Assembly: GCA_016722465.1 (NCBI GenBank)
Contig: JADKJC010000013.1
Span: forward strand, 1,240,001 to 1,304,000
Source of the DNA: Chitinophagaceae bacterium
GTDB taxonomy: Bacteria > Bacteroidota > Bacteroidia > Chitinophagales > Chitinophagaceae
DNA: 64,000 bases
Reading direction: 5' to 3'
The notes under the pieces were generated by a model, which saw only the letters and a program-made list of their open reading frames with translations, was not told where the DNA came from and searched no databases. The position numbers and the translations under genes were made by a program. Numbering within the stretch: position 1 is the stretch's first letter; every line of letters begins with the position of its first letter. Positions 16,264 through 25,204 of the stretch are shown piece by piece.

Positions 16264-16460
16264 GCACACATCGGGTTTGGAGGGAAGTGTGGCTGGAGGG
16301 AAGTAAAATCAGCAGTTGTAAAAAGCCCAGCAGTGGTTCGGACAGGACGATCAACTCTCAACTTTAAATTTTAACTTCATCAACATAATTTCAATCAGCA
16401 TCGGTTATGGGCGGACGGAATATTAATTCCACACCTGCACCAAGCCCTTGGTCGTTAGCC
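16264..16460 (+). repeat. attC-like recombination site 3
   Basis: Left arm GCACACA at 16264-16270 and right arm GTTAGCC at 16454-16460. Paired blocks are GGGTTTGG (16273-16280) with CCAAGCCC (16440-16447), and GTGTGG (16287-16292) with CCACAC (16429-16434). Two clear decamer copies lie at 16340 and 16409, with a weak one near 16290. Confidence 0.65.
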
Positions 16461-16468
16461 AAAATTTC

Positions 16469-17050
16469 ATGAAGACCCATATTCAAAACCATAGCTTTCT
16501 GTTTTAGTTTAGTAAACTTGACAGCTCAGTCAAAAAACCAAATATCCAACTGGTTGTACGACTTGCCAATTAACAAGGATGCCATTGCATTGAAAAAAGC
16601 AATTCACAGAGATGAAAATTTTGAAGAAAGCGATAGAAGCAAATCTAACAATTTTAAAAACTCATCTTCTATGTACTGGGGAACAATTCTGAAACCACTT
16701 CTTCCCAACCCAGGACGTTTGGATTCATCAAAATAAATTTGACAATTGGAGTGCTTAATTCTACAGATGGATACTCAGGCGGTATGAAGTGGTTACGCTT
16801 TGAATACTTCTCAATAGACACCATTTTTTTAAATCAGTTATATGAGAGTGCGTGCAGGGATTTTGGAAGTAATGCGAAACAGGAAAAAAACACTGGTTTT
16901 CGAAAGAATAATGAAGTTGTCGGAGAAGGGAACAAATATATTTATATAAATGACGTAGATGAATTAAGAAGCATTAGCATATTGAGAGTTAGATATGTGA
17001 ATGGAATACAAAGTTTTTCAATTCATTACTCTGGATCCAATGAGTTATAG
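16469..17050 (+). pseudogene. Frameshifted secreted protein of unknown function (cassette 4)
   Basis: No single frame spans the locus, but two one-base changes restore one. Removing a C from CCC (16476-16478) links an ATG at 16469 to a clear signal peptide (TIAFCFSLVNLTAQS). Adding an A in the run at 16656-16660 joins this to the second frame, which runs to 17050 and reads GFIKINLTIGVLNSTDGYSGG and onward. The rebuilt protein is about 190 residues with a signal peptide and no recognised domain. Both changes are in homopolymers, so the gene may be intact with sequencing errors, or it may be decayed. It ends just before the last half-site at 17053. Confidence 0.55.
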
Positions 17051-17083
17051 CTGCTAACACTAACAAATATGCACAATAAAAAA

Positions 17084-17107
17084 CAACGCCCCCGTTAGGA
17101 GGCGTTG
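17084..17107 (-). terminator. Terminator of the OmpW gene
   Basis: CAACGCC (17084-17090) pairs with GGCGTTG (17101-17107). On the minus strand it is followed by a T run from the A tract at 17078-17083. Its loop happens to contain GTTAGG, which may be a remnant of a recombination motif. Confidence 0.8.
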
Positions 17108-17166
17108 CAAATAAGATTGGTTTTTCAACGGATCATATTCCGTGCACTTCAAGAGAATAATATTGA

Positions 17167-17790
17167 TCAGAATCTTGTACCGATACCGATACCAATAATC
17201 CATGGGTCAATTTTTACACCAGTCAATTTTGTTGAAGGCGCAACTGTTACATCAGTTTTAAGGAATAATTTTTTAATGTCAAGGTTCAGGAACCATTTAT
17301 CACTGATGCTCAGGTCCATGCCTGCCTGTGTTGAGAATCCAACTGCATTTTTATAACTCAGTGTAGCGCCGGCATCTTTTGCACCATAGAAAATAGTGTA
17401 GTTAATACCTGCACCAAAATACGGCGTAACGCCTTTCAATGGAATATGATACTGCAGGTTTAGGGTTGGTGGTAATAACCAAACCTTTCCCAGTTCTGTT
17501 TTAGCGCTGGTGGTTTGTAAATTTACCGTATGGCGGGTAGTTCCCAATATCAGTTCAGCCGCTAAGTTTTTTGAAAAGAAATAAGTAAAGTCAAGTTCCG
17601 GCACAATAGAAGAACCAATCTTTACATCTGTACCGGCGGCAATGGTATAATTGGTACCCTTAGGTATAGCATCAATAATACGTAACCTGATTTTCCATTT
17701 TTGATCGTCGCTTTTAGCAGAGGATTTAGCCTGTGCAAAAGTTGCAAAGCTTGCCAGTAGCAACAAACTCATAAGCATGTATTTTTTCAT
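17167..17790 (-). CDS. OmpW-family outer-membrane beta-barrel protein
   Basis: A 207-residue protein with a signal peptide (about residues 1-21, FATFAQA). Features of OmpW are WKIRLRIIDAIPKG near the mature N-terminus, PELDFTYFFSKNLAAELILG, the PYFGAGINYTIFY strand, WFLNLDIKKLFLKTDV, and a C-terminal phenylalanine (GIGIGTRF) typical of barrel insertion. It should form an eight-stranded barrel for small hydrophobic compounds. Its terminator lies at 17084-17107, next to the end of the cassette array. The upstream region 17791-18030 holds no gene that I can support. Confidence 0.9.
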   Translation of the reverse strand: MKKYMLMSLLLLASFATFAQAKSSAKSDDQKWKIRLRIIDAIPKGTNYTIAAGTDVKIGSSIVPELDFTYFFSKNLAAELILGTTRHTVNLQTTSAKTELGKVWLLPPTLNLQYHIPLKGVTPYFGAGINYTIFYGAKDAGATLSYKNAVGFSTQAGMDLSISDKWFLNLDIKKLFLKTDVTVAPSTKLTGVKIDPWIIGIGIGTRF

Positions 17791-18030
17791 AATTTTTAAT
17801 TTTGTGCGACAAAACTAATTGTGGCGCAGCAGCAGCAAACTGACAATAATCATAGATGCAGATGATTTTAATGACCAGTATCAATCTGCCCCTGTACGAC
17901 CTTCGCTTGTTTTTTGATCCTTACCTGTTGTTCCTTTTAAGAGAAACCTTAACCACCTGCTTCATAATCCCAGCAAATAAAAAGGCTGCCCCGAAAGGCA
18001 GCCTTCATTCAGTATTCATTCAACAATCAG

Positions 18031-20807
18031 CTAGTGACTGATGATAATCTTTTGTGTTGTTTTACTGTTATTGCTGATGATGGTAACAAAATAAATACCG
18101 GTTGAAATTTTGCTTACATCAAAAGCTTGTACCAGGCTGTTAAGCCTTGCCTGCATGATTACCCTGCCATTTATACTGGTAACCACCATTTGGGCTGGTG
18201 AAGCGCCTGCCTTGTTTTCATCATATCCTGAACGTTCTATAATCATCCTGTCTTTTACCGGGTTTGGATATACGATGAAGATATCGCCGGCCTGGTCAAA
18301 TGCATCTTCTGTAGCGTCCGGTGCAGCAAACCTTGCGGCTGCAATATTGATGGTATAGTCTTCCACTTCACCATAAGTGAAAGTTCCGCATGCCAATGGC
18401 GACCTGTCTGACCGCAATGCCACCCTTAACCGCTTAGTTCCGGCACTAGTTCCCAATGGAACTTTTATCCAGAATTTAGTTTTTACACTGATCGGTATAG
18501 ATGGTGCAAACACCTGTTCGCCTGCATCAATAAAATCACCGTCACCATTCCAGTCGATCCATGCTTTTACATACATTGGAGGATGTGCACTGGAATTATA
18601 ACCAGGGGTAATAGCAAAGCCCAGAATTTTACCAGGTGCAGATGTAACTGATAACCCGGTATAATCTCCATAGCCGGTGTACCCTGTTGTGTTATTAAAA
18701 CCATAGCAGGCAAACATGTTGCGAATATATCCTTTTACACAACTGGTTCCATTGGCAGTACAATAAGATCCACCACAATTGTTGACAGTTACTGTTACTC
18801 CAGCAGATGATGCTGAACAATTTGCAGCATTCTTAACTGTTACAGAATAAGTACCAGCATTGGTTACCGTAATACTTTGTGTTGCAGCACCGTTGCTCCA
18901 TAAATAAGAGGAAGCAGCACTGGAAGTAAGTGTTACACTTTCACCTGAACAGAATGTAGTGGCTCCACCGGCAGTAATGGTTGGCACAGCCGGCAATGCA
19001 TTTACGGTAACCACAACATCAGCAGATGCAGCAGTACAGTTGTTGGCATCGGTAACAGTTACGGAATAAGTTCCAGCACTGTTTACTGAAATATTTCTTG
19101 TAACTGCTCCGGTACTCCACAGGTAACTGGCACCCTCAGATGCAGTTAATGTTACACTTCCACCCTGGCAAAAAGTGGTAGGCCCGTTTGCGGTAACAGT
19201 TGCATTACAGGTTACCACCAGTGGTGTCCATATAAAAGTAGTAGCATCATTGGTGCTTCCCACAGATGCAGTGATATTATCCGTGCCATCTGCAGTGCCG
19301 GTATAGCAGAAAGTAGCAACACCGCTGGCATTCGTATTGGCAAAACCAGTGCTGGCACTGTTGGGTCCTGTAATAGCAAAATCAACCCTTACACCCACAA
19401 CCGCTGCATTAAACTGGTCTTTAACCGTAGCAGTAAAACACCTGTTGATATTTACCGGGCTGGTTGCATTCTTCGGATTCAATACCAGTGTATTTACAGT
19501 AGCCACAGGCGAAAAGGATTGCCCGCCGAGGTAGCCATAAGAATCATACGTACCAAAGCCATAGATCAGCAAGCCGATCGGCAGGCTGCTGGCAACAGTA
19601 TGTACACCACTTGACACGGAAACTTTGGCCCCTGAAAAACTGGTAGCTGGTATTGGCGACCACAATCCGGCGCTTACAACGGCACCGTCAACTGTTACCG
19701 TACCAATATTAGAAGTAGGTGAAGTGATATTAAGATGGTTATTGGGAATATTGGCGGTACCTGCCGACACCACATAGGAGTTTAAGAATTGCTCATCTGG
19801 TGGCACCAATGCAAAGAAGGGGTCACTCACCACTCCATCTGCATCAGAACTTCTTGAATACTGGCCAACTAATATTGGTTCATTGGAAGTAATCCGGTTA
19901 TAGCTGGTGCTGCTTAAAATCGTTTCAAAAAATTGTCCGGCACTCAGGTTTGCAACAACGGCCCCATTCACACTTACAGCCGTTCCGTTTTTTTGTGCCA
20001 AAAACCTGAAAACATCACCCTGCAAACGGGTAGCCAATGGCACCGTTAAAAAACTTTTACCCCAGCTGGTAAGTGGCGGCATCTGTTCTACCAGGTGATC
20101 ACATGCCCTGAAGCTGCCGGATATATTGGTACACTGTGCACCGCCAAATACACTGATGGGTTTATCAGCAGTAATTTTAGTGCTGGTATAATCGGCATTG
20201 TCTAACAGGGAACGCAATTGATATACCTCACCCTGCTGTAAGGTAATATTTGCAGGAACACCTGCCGTAAGCCCGCCATCAGTAATGGATGAGGTAATGG
20301 TTACCGTGGTATTATTTTGTGTGGCTACAACCGTAGCCTGCGTTGGCAATGCAAAAGAAAAATCTTTGTTATAAGCCAGCACATAATATTCCTTTCCAAT
20401 AGCATCCAGAGGAAAGGCAAGATAAGCATCCGTAGTTGCCTGCTGTGCATTCATACCGTATACGGTTACTTCATTGGTAGCTGTAATATGAATACCCAGG
20501 TTATCTGCAACAAACTGCGATTGCACCTGTACGGTACCTGGTAATGTTACTACCTGCAATCCCCTGCAGGCACATTCACCACCTGGTTAAATGCAATACC
20601 GGGGATGTCAACCGTTACTACTGAAGCCTGTTCCCCTGTAATATATAATTCAGGACTGGGGCTTTGCTGATTGCCCGGAAAGCATATCCAGAATTCAGTG
20701 CCTTTGCTGTCCTGCGCCAAAGCAGTGCCTGCAAAGCCTGCACAAAAAAAAGCAACCAGCAGCATTGCCTTAAAGTGTATCAAATATTTGTCTAAATAAT
20801 TTTTCAT
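18031..20807 (-). CDS. T9SS-secreted multidomain surface protein with IgGFc-binding-like N-terminus (frameshifted)
   Basis: The gene starts at 20807 with a signal peptide (GFAGTALAQ) and the IgGFc-binding-like opening DSKGTEFWICFPGN. The frame breaks at CCCC 20561-20564; one extra base joins it to the long frame that ends at 18031, about 925 residues in all. Next comes the rest of the IgGFc-like region (about 300 residues), then a bacterial Ig-like domain (about RVDFAITGPNSAS), two PKD-like repeats (TFCQGGSVTLTAS and TFCSGESVTLTSS), a GEVED domain (YVKAWIDWNGDGDF), and a C-terminal T9SS sorting domain (VYPNPVKDRMII). It should be secreted by T9SS and anchored on the surface. Binding to immunoglobulin or mucin is only a family guess. 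Confidence 0.82.
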
Positions 20808-20841
20808 AACGTCTTTTTTTGGTTAATGAATATAGGTTTTA

Positions 20842-21333
20842 TTACAGGGCAACGGTAACGTCTTTGTAGATAAAATTGATAATCTCTACAACTGACATTG
20901 GATCAACTTCTCCGCCCCTGATAATGATTTTTTTACTGGCAACATCGGCACAATCTGCCGGGGTAGTGGTGCCTGTTGGTATCAGCATTTCTTTCCTGCC
21001 TGCAAACCCTTCCCTGCGTTCCCTTCCGGAGGTTACAAAAATTTCCTGCCAGCTGATTTTGACTGATTGGCTGTTCCTGTTTACAAATTTCAGGAACACT
21101 ACATTTTTCCCGTTGCATGCCGTTATGGAATGATAAAAATCCACATTGGAAACAGTCTTATCAAGCACCCACTCTGCTGTTGGATGGGAGGTTGCATCCA
21201 GGTTCAATACTTCAGGATGATGCAATACAACGATGTTACCTGCATTGCTTGCTGTTGTCAGGAACAGGCTTAAAGCCATCGCAACAAAATGCTTTCTTCT
21301 GTTGCTGATCAAAAAATTGATGATCGCCTTCAT
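20842..21333 (-). CDS. Secreted protein of unknown function
   Basis: A 163-residue protein with a signal peptide (about residues 16-31, ending ASNAG). The mature part contains VVFLKFVNRNSQSVKISWQE, a strand-rich stretch that looks like a beta-sandwich fold, and two cysteines (ITACN and PADCAD). It lies 34 bases upstream of the frameshifted IgGFc-like gene on the same strand, so it is probably its partner in one operon. No family is recognised. Confidence 0.65.
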   Translation of the reverse strand: MKAIINFLISNRRKHFVAMALSLFLTTASNAGNIVVLHHPEVLNLDATSHPTAEWVLDKTVSNVDFYHSITACNGKNVVFLKFVNRNSQSVKISWQEIFVTSGRERREGFAGRKEMLIPTGTTTPADCADVASKKIIIRGGEVDPMSVVEIINFIYKDVTVAL

Positions 21334-21753
21334 AATTTTAAAGTTTAGGTTAAAAATTTACAATACTGATATTTCATTTCCTGTTTGGATACATTCAAAC
21401 AGGCAGGTACTAAAATGTAAATTGCAGGTTGTATAGACAGGATGGTTGGAAACAAATATCATTTAAACAATACAAACGAAACGGCATTCAGCAACAAATC
21501 ATTTGCAACACTTCGAAGTATTGCCTGATCGAAAAAAGGTATTGAGCTTAAAAATATAAAAGCAACATGTGGTACAGAGTGGCCAATAAATTTGCCGGAA
21601 AAACCAGGGGAATACAGGTATTGAATTTAGGGCAATCAAACAGTTATTCACTATTCCAGCACCAAAGTACATACATTTACCATATCCGCCAATTAATTTT
21701 ACATGATACTCGGCATACAGTTAAAAGCACAGAAAAGTAACCCGAGCCGGTAA
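21334..21753. other. Non-coding gap with a short hairpin
   Basis: No gene is seen. CCTGTTTG (21380-21387) and CAAACAGG (21396-21403) form an 8-bp perfect stem in the leader of the 20842-21333 gene. It may be regulatory. The rest is plain AT-rich sequence. Confidence 0.5.
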
Positions 21754-22738
21754 TCATGCCTGGAAGTATTTTATCTCTTCGTGAAAATTAATATATGGAT
21801 ATTGGAGTTGCAGTTGCCTGGTCTTTTCAAGAAAGCTTTTCAGAAATTTTTTATGCTGCCCGGAGGCGGGGTTAAAAGGTTTATGCGTTTTAGCCGCATT
21901 GATCATGTTGATCTCCTTCATCAGTAATTGAGACGGTTCGTCAATACAGGTACCTGTAAATTTTTCCCATACATAATTGGTGGCTGCATAGTTTGGATGC
22001 ACCATATCCTCCGCATAAAAACGGTAATCCCGCAGATCATCGATCACCAGTTCATAAGCAGGGAAATAAAACAGCCTTTCATCAGCATCCACCAGCTGGT
22101 GCACTGCACCGATCAACGCAGCTTTGCTCCTGTTATTCTCCACAAAACCATCCCGTAAATGACGAACCGGGCTGATGGTGAAAATGATTTTTGCTACTGG
22201 ATTGAAATCAAAAATATGTGTACGTATTTTTTTAAATGCTTCTGTTATTTCCCCAATGCTCAATAGCCGCTTATTAAATTTATCCGTTGGCACTTTATGA
22301 CAATTGGCCACCACTTGGTTATTGTCCAGTTCATACACAAAAGCGGAGCCCACAGTAATCAATACCCAATCTGTATTTTTTAAAAAAATGGGCTGTTGCC
22401 CTGGATTCATTAATAAGACGAAGGCACTCCTCCTGCTGCGGATGGGAAAAACGACTGTGATGTTCCCAACTGTTCCAGCATTCATTCTGGTAAAAAAGAT
22501 CCGGGGCTGTGCAGGTTTTATTTTCAATATAAGACTGTACTGAATTTACAATGCTGATTGGGTTGAATAAAATTCCGTTGGGGTTTTCCAGGACAGAAAA
22601 CTTCAGCTGCTTTAGTTTACTGCCAATGTTTTCAGTAAAGCAGGAACCGATCAGCATCAGCTGATGCTGGTGATTTATTTTTTTTGTAAACTGTTTTGGG
22701 TTAAACTCTAAATGAAAGTCCATCTTTTTGTTTTTCAC
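21754..22738 (-). CDS. GSCFA domain protein (frameshifted)
   Basis: The N-terminal frame (22738 to about 22380) has HQLMLIGSCFTENIGSKL, the GSCFA signature that names the family, followed by NPNGILFNP. The frame is lost at a T run at 22376-22381. Removing one base there joins it to the second frame, which reads NTDWVLITVGSAFVYEL and then VPTDKFNKRLLSIGE, and ends at 21754. The intact protein would be about 327 residues. GSCFA domains resemble SGNH/GDSL hydrolases, with GSCF in place of the usual GDS block, and TISPVRHLRDGF and DMVHPNYAAT as further conserved blocks. The substrate is unknown. Confidence 0.85.
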
Positions 22739-22785
22739 TGATTAAACGAATTACTCTAATTGAAAAACCGGCAAATAAAAATTGA

Positions 22786-23643
22786 TCAAATAAAAATTTC
22801 AGCTGCCAGCCTGCTGCATTTTTCCAATGCATCCTTATTGATCCCATCCAGCCTCCTCAGTTCATTAAAATAAGGAATCATCAATTCGCTATCCATATTA
22901 CCCACCAGTTCATCATCAGCCATGGGACAGCCGCCAATTCCTTTTAATGCCCCGTCAAAGCGGCAACAGCCTGCCGCCAATGCAGCTGCTGCTTTCAGTT
23001 TCCAGTTAACAGCTGTTGAATGCAGGTGAACGCCAATTTCCGTATTGCAATATGTAGGTATCAATCCTTTTAAAACAGATGACACCTGCTCCGCTGTTGC
23101 CAGCCCCACCGTATCCGCCATTGAAATAATGCCAATATCCAGCTGCACCATCTTATCCACCCATTGCAGTACAATCGGTTCATTGTATGCATCACCGTAG
23201 GGGTTGCCAAAACCCATGGAAATATAAATCACCAGTTGTTTGCCATTCTTTACACAGAGATGTTGTATGGTTTCCACATTTGCCAACGAAGCTTCCATAG
23301 TGCTGTTGGTATTCCGCATTTGAAAGGTGGGTGATATTGAAAAAGGAAACCCCAGGTAGCTTATTTCATCATGCACCACAGCCTCTTCCGCCCCTCTTAC
23401 ATTGGCGACAATTGCTAACAATTTACTCTTTGAATTTCCAATTATCAACCCCTTCAGCACTTCTGCAGTATCTGCCATCTGTGGTATTGCTTTTGGCGAA
23501 ACGAAACTTCCAAAATCAATGGTATCAAATCCAACTTCAAGCAATGCATTGATGTATCCGATCTTTTTTTCCGTAGGGATAAAATGTTTCCAGCCCTGCA
23601 TTGCATCACGGGGACATTCTATCAGTTTAATAAATGGCTGCAT
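22786..23643 (-). CDS. Hydroxymethylglutaryl-CoA lyase
   Basis: A 285-residue TIM-barrel enzyme that splits HMG-CoA into acetyl-CoA and acetoacetate at the end of leucine catabolism. The opening IKLIECPRDAMQGW carries the catalytic arginine and metal-binding aspartate. VHLHSTAVN has the metal-binding histidines, and DGALKGIGGCPMADDELVGN matches the family's GxGGCPxA catalytic cysteine loop. The gene lies downstream of its own minus-strand promoter region, with the TPR gene's terminator at 23705-23751 just upstream. Confidence 0.93.
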   Translation of the reverse strand: MQPFIKLIECPRDAMQGWKHFIPTEKKIGYINALLEVGFDTIDFGSFVSPKAIPQMADTAEVLKGLIIGNSKSKLLAIVANVRGAEEAVVHDEISYLGFPFSISPTFQMRNTNSTMEASLANVETIQHLCVKNGKQLVIYISMGFGNPYGDAYNEPIVLQWVDKMVQLDIGIISMADTVGLATAEQVSSVLKGLIPTYCNTEIGVHLHSTAVNWKLKAAAALAAGCCRFDGALKGIGGCPMADDELVGNMDSELMIPYFNELRRLDGINKDALEKCSRLAAEIFI

Positions 23644-23704
23644 GGTTAAATTATTTTAGCATTCCTCAGCTATTGCAATATCCTTTCTGCTCCAATTGCA
23701 AATT

Positions 23705-23751
23705 ATAACGCAAAGAGCAGCATATTAAAAATATGCTGCTCTTTGCGTTAT
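23705..23751 (-). terminator. 21-bp perfect terminator hairpin after the TPR protein gene
   Basis: Positions 23705-23725 and 23731-23751 are exact complements around a five-base loop (TAAAA). It lies 12 bases after the stop of the minus-strand TPR gene and upstream of the HMG-CoA lyase gene. Confidence 0.85.
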
Positions 23752-23762
23752 TAAAAATAAAA

Positions 23763-25037
23763 TTATTCAGCTTCTTTGATCAGCTTATCATACTGTACAG
23801 ATTTGGCTGCATCTTTTTTAACATCATAAATATTCTTCATCATAGTCAACACCTGCTTATAATGTATCTTATCGGTGGTTTTCTTTTTAGGCAATGCTGC
23901 AAAAAGTGACAATGAAGATTCTCCATAAGGGATCACATCGTTCAGCAATTTGGCAGCTTCTGCTTCCAGTGCCTTCCTCTTTTTCAGGTCATCAGGCTTA
24001 GGCCCTTTTATCTTCCGGGCTTCTTCACCAATATCGAAAGAATGATTGTAAAGGAAATTTGCAATCAGGAAATTAGCATCAAAGGTTGATTGAATGGCGA
24101 TTGCTTTTTTCAATACCTCCGCCAGTTTTGTTTTATCATCACTGGTGTTTACATTTTTTGCATCATCGGAGTTGATATGATTATACAACTCAACTGCATA
24201 GTTATATGCTACTGTATAATTGGTTGGATGCTTGGCCATCAGTTCCTCGTACTTCAGAAATACTGCTGGCTTTGCAACGCCATTCACCGCTTCTTCAATT
24301 TCTATCGCCATCCAGTACTCTTCATTTTTAGGATACAGTTTCCTTCCCTTGGCCAGGATATCGTCAAAAGCAGCTTTGTCTTTTTTATTTTTGTAATAAT
24401 CGGTCAGCACCTGGTATGCATCAATATAATCATCGCCGGCAACGCCTCCATCAGTAAGTTTTTTATAGAAAATGGCAGCATCATCTGTCTTTTTTAGTTC
24501 ATTGGCAGTTATAGCAGTGTACAAAGTAAGCGTGGTATCAATGGCAGCAAACTTAAAACCGTTGGCACCACCAATATTGTTTGAATATATATAATCATGC
24601 ACTTCCAGCCCTTTTTTAAAATTGTCGTGCGCTGCAGCAATATTTTTTGGGGTGGAGGTATATGCTTTAATCGCCAGATCAGACGAAAACCCAAGATAGA
24701 TATCAAACATCGGAGAATTATTTTGTTCTTCCAGCAACTCAGCTTTTGGATCAATCTGCCTGTACTTTTTAAATATTTCAAAAGCTTCTGACTTTAAAGC
24801 GCTGCTTTCATCAATTGACCTGGCAGTATCTTTTGAAAGTTCATTGGTAATATACGCCTTGTAAAACCATCCCTCCGGTTTTTTGGCATTTTTTTCAACG
24901 GCCAGGTATTTATCAACGGCTTCCTTAGCCTTTACGTTTTGTTTTAGATAAGCCATGTTCCTGATCTCGTCAATATCCTGCGCCATTGCAAAATTAGCAG
25001 CCAATGCCAGCAGTGTAACTAAAGAAAATTTCTTCAT
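23763..25037 (-). CDS. Secreted tetratricopeptide-repeat-like protein
   Basis: A 424-residue protein with a signal peptide (residues 1-19, ending AMAQ). The rest is almost all helical, with units such as NAKKPEGWFYKAYITNELS, TPKNIAAAHDNFKKGLEVHDY and HPTNYTVAYNYAVELYNHIN. These have the W/Y, G/A and P spacing of degenerate TPR repeats. It probably acts as a periplasmic scaffold. No enzyme motif is seen. It is the only gene in its transcript and ends at a perfect terminator. Confidence 0.75.
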   Translation of the reverse strand: MKKFSLVTLLALAANFAMAQDIDEIRNMAYLKQNVKAKEAVDKYLAVEKNAKKPEGWFYKAYITNELSKDTARSIDESSALKSEAFEIFKKYRQIDPKAELLEEQNNSPMFDIYLGFSSDLAIKAYTSTPKNIAAAHDNFKKGLEVHDYIYSNNIGGANGFKFAAIDTTLTLYTAITANELKKTDDAAIFYKKLTDGGVAGDDYIDAYQVLTDYYKNKKDKAAFDDILAKGRKLYPKNEEYWMAIEIEEAVNGVAKPAVFLKYEELMAKHPTNYTVAYNYAVELYNHINSDDAKNVNTSDDKTKLAEVLKKAIAIQSTFDANFLIANFLYNHSFDIGEEARKIKGPKPDDLKKRKALEAEAAKLLNDVIPYGESSLSLFAALPKKKTTDKIHYKQVLTMMKNIYDVKKDAAKSVQYDKLIKEAE

Positions 25038-25166
25038 TGCATATAAATTTTAGTCGTTAAAGGTATTAGTTTGTTTGTAATTTGAAATCAATCCACCCAA
25101 AATTTTCATAAATCATGCCAGTTAATATCCGGAAAAAATTGCGTTAAAAAATAACAATTCGGCCAG

Positions 25167-25198
25167 TTGCTTAAATGCCCTGCTCTATAGTACATTTG
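25167..25198 (+). promoter_or_regulatory. dnaG promoter, near-leaderless
   Basis: TTGC at 25167-25170 and TACATTTG at 25191-25198 match the Bacteroidota -33/-7 pair with a 20-base spacer. The dnaG ATG at 25205 lies only 6 bases after the -7 box, so transcription would start at or next to the start codon. Confidence 0.55.
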
Positions 25199-25204
25199 CA
25201 GTCC

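Larger units (their letters stand above)
13669..17058 (+). mobile_element. Gene-cassette array with attC-like sites, no integrase seen (CALIN-like)
   Basis: Four cassettes lie head to tail. Each is bounded on the left by a GTTRRRY-like motif and on the right by its complement: GTTAGCGG (13669-13676) with CCGCTAAC (14581-14588); GTTGGCTGCT (14776-14785) with AGCAGCCAAC (15318-15327); GTTGTGTGC (15510-15518) with GCACACA (16264-16270); GTTAGCC (16454-16460) with GCTAAC (17053-17058). Because the paired motif changes from cassette to cassette, it behaves like the cassette-specific R'' and R' of integron attC sites. The three intervening sites are about 200 bases and fold as interrupted hairpins. 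No tyrosine recombinase gene is in the window. Confidence 0.7.

Noticed and set aside
14581..16460. Possible CRISPR array
   Set aside because: Spacing of about 700-1000 bases and coding genes between repeats rule this out; the sites are palindromic, not short direct repeats with spacers.
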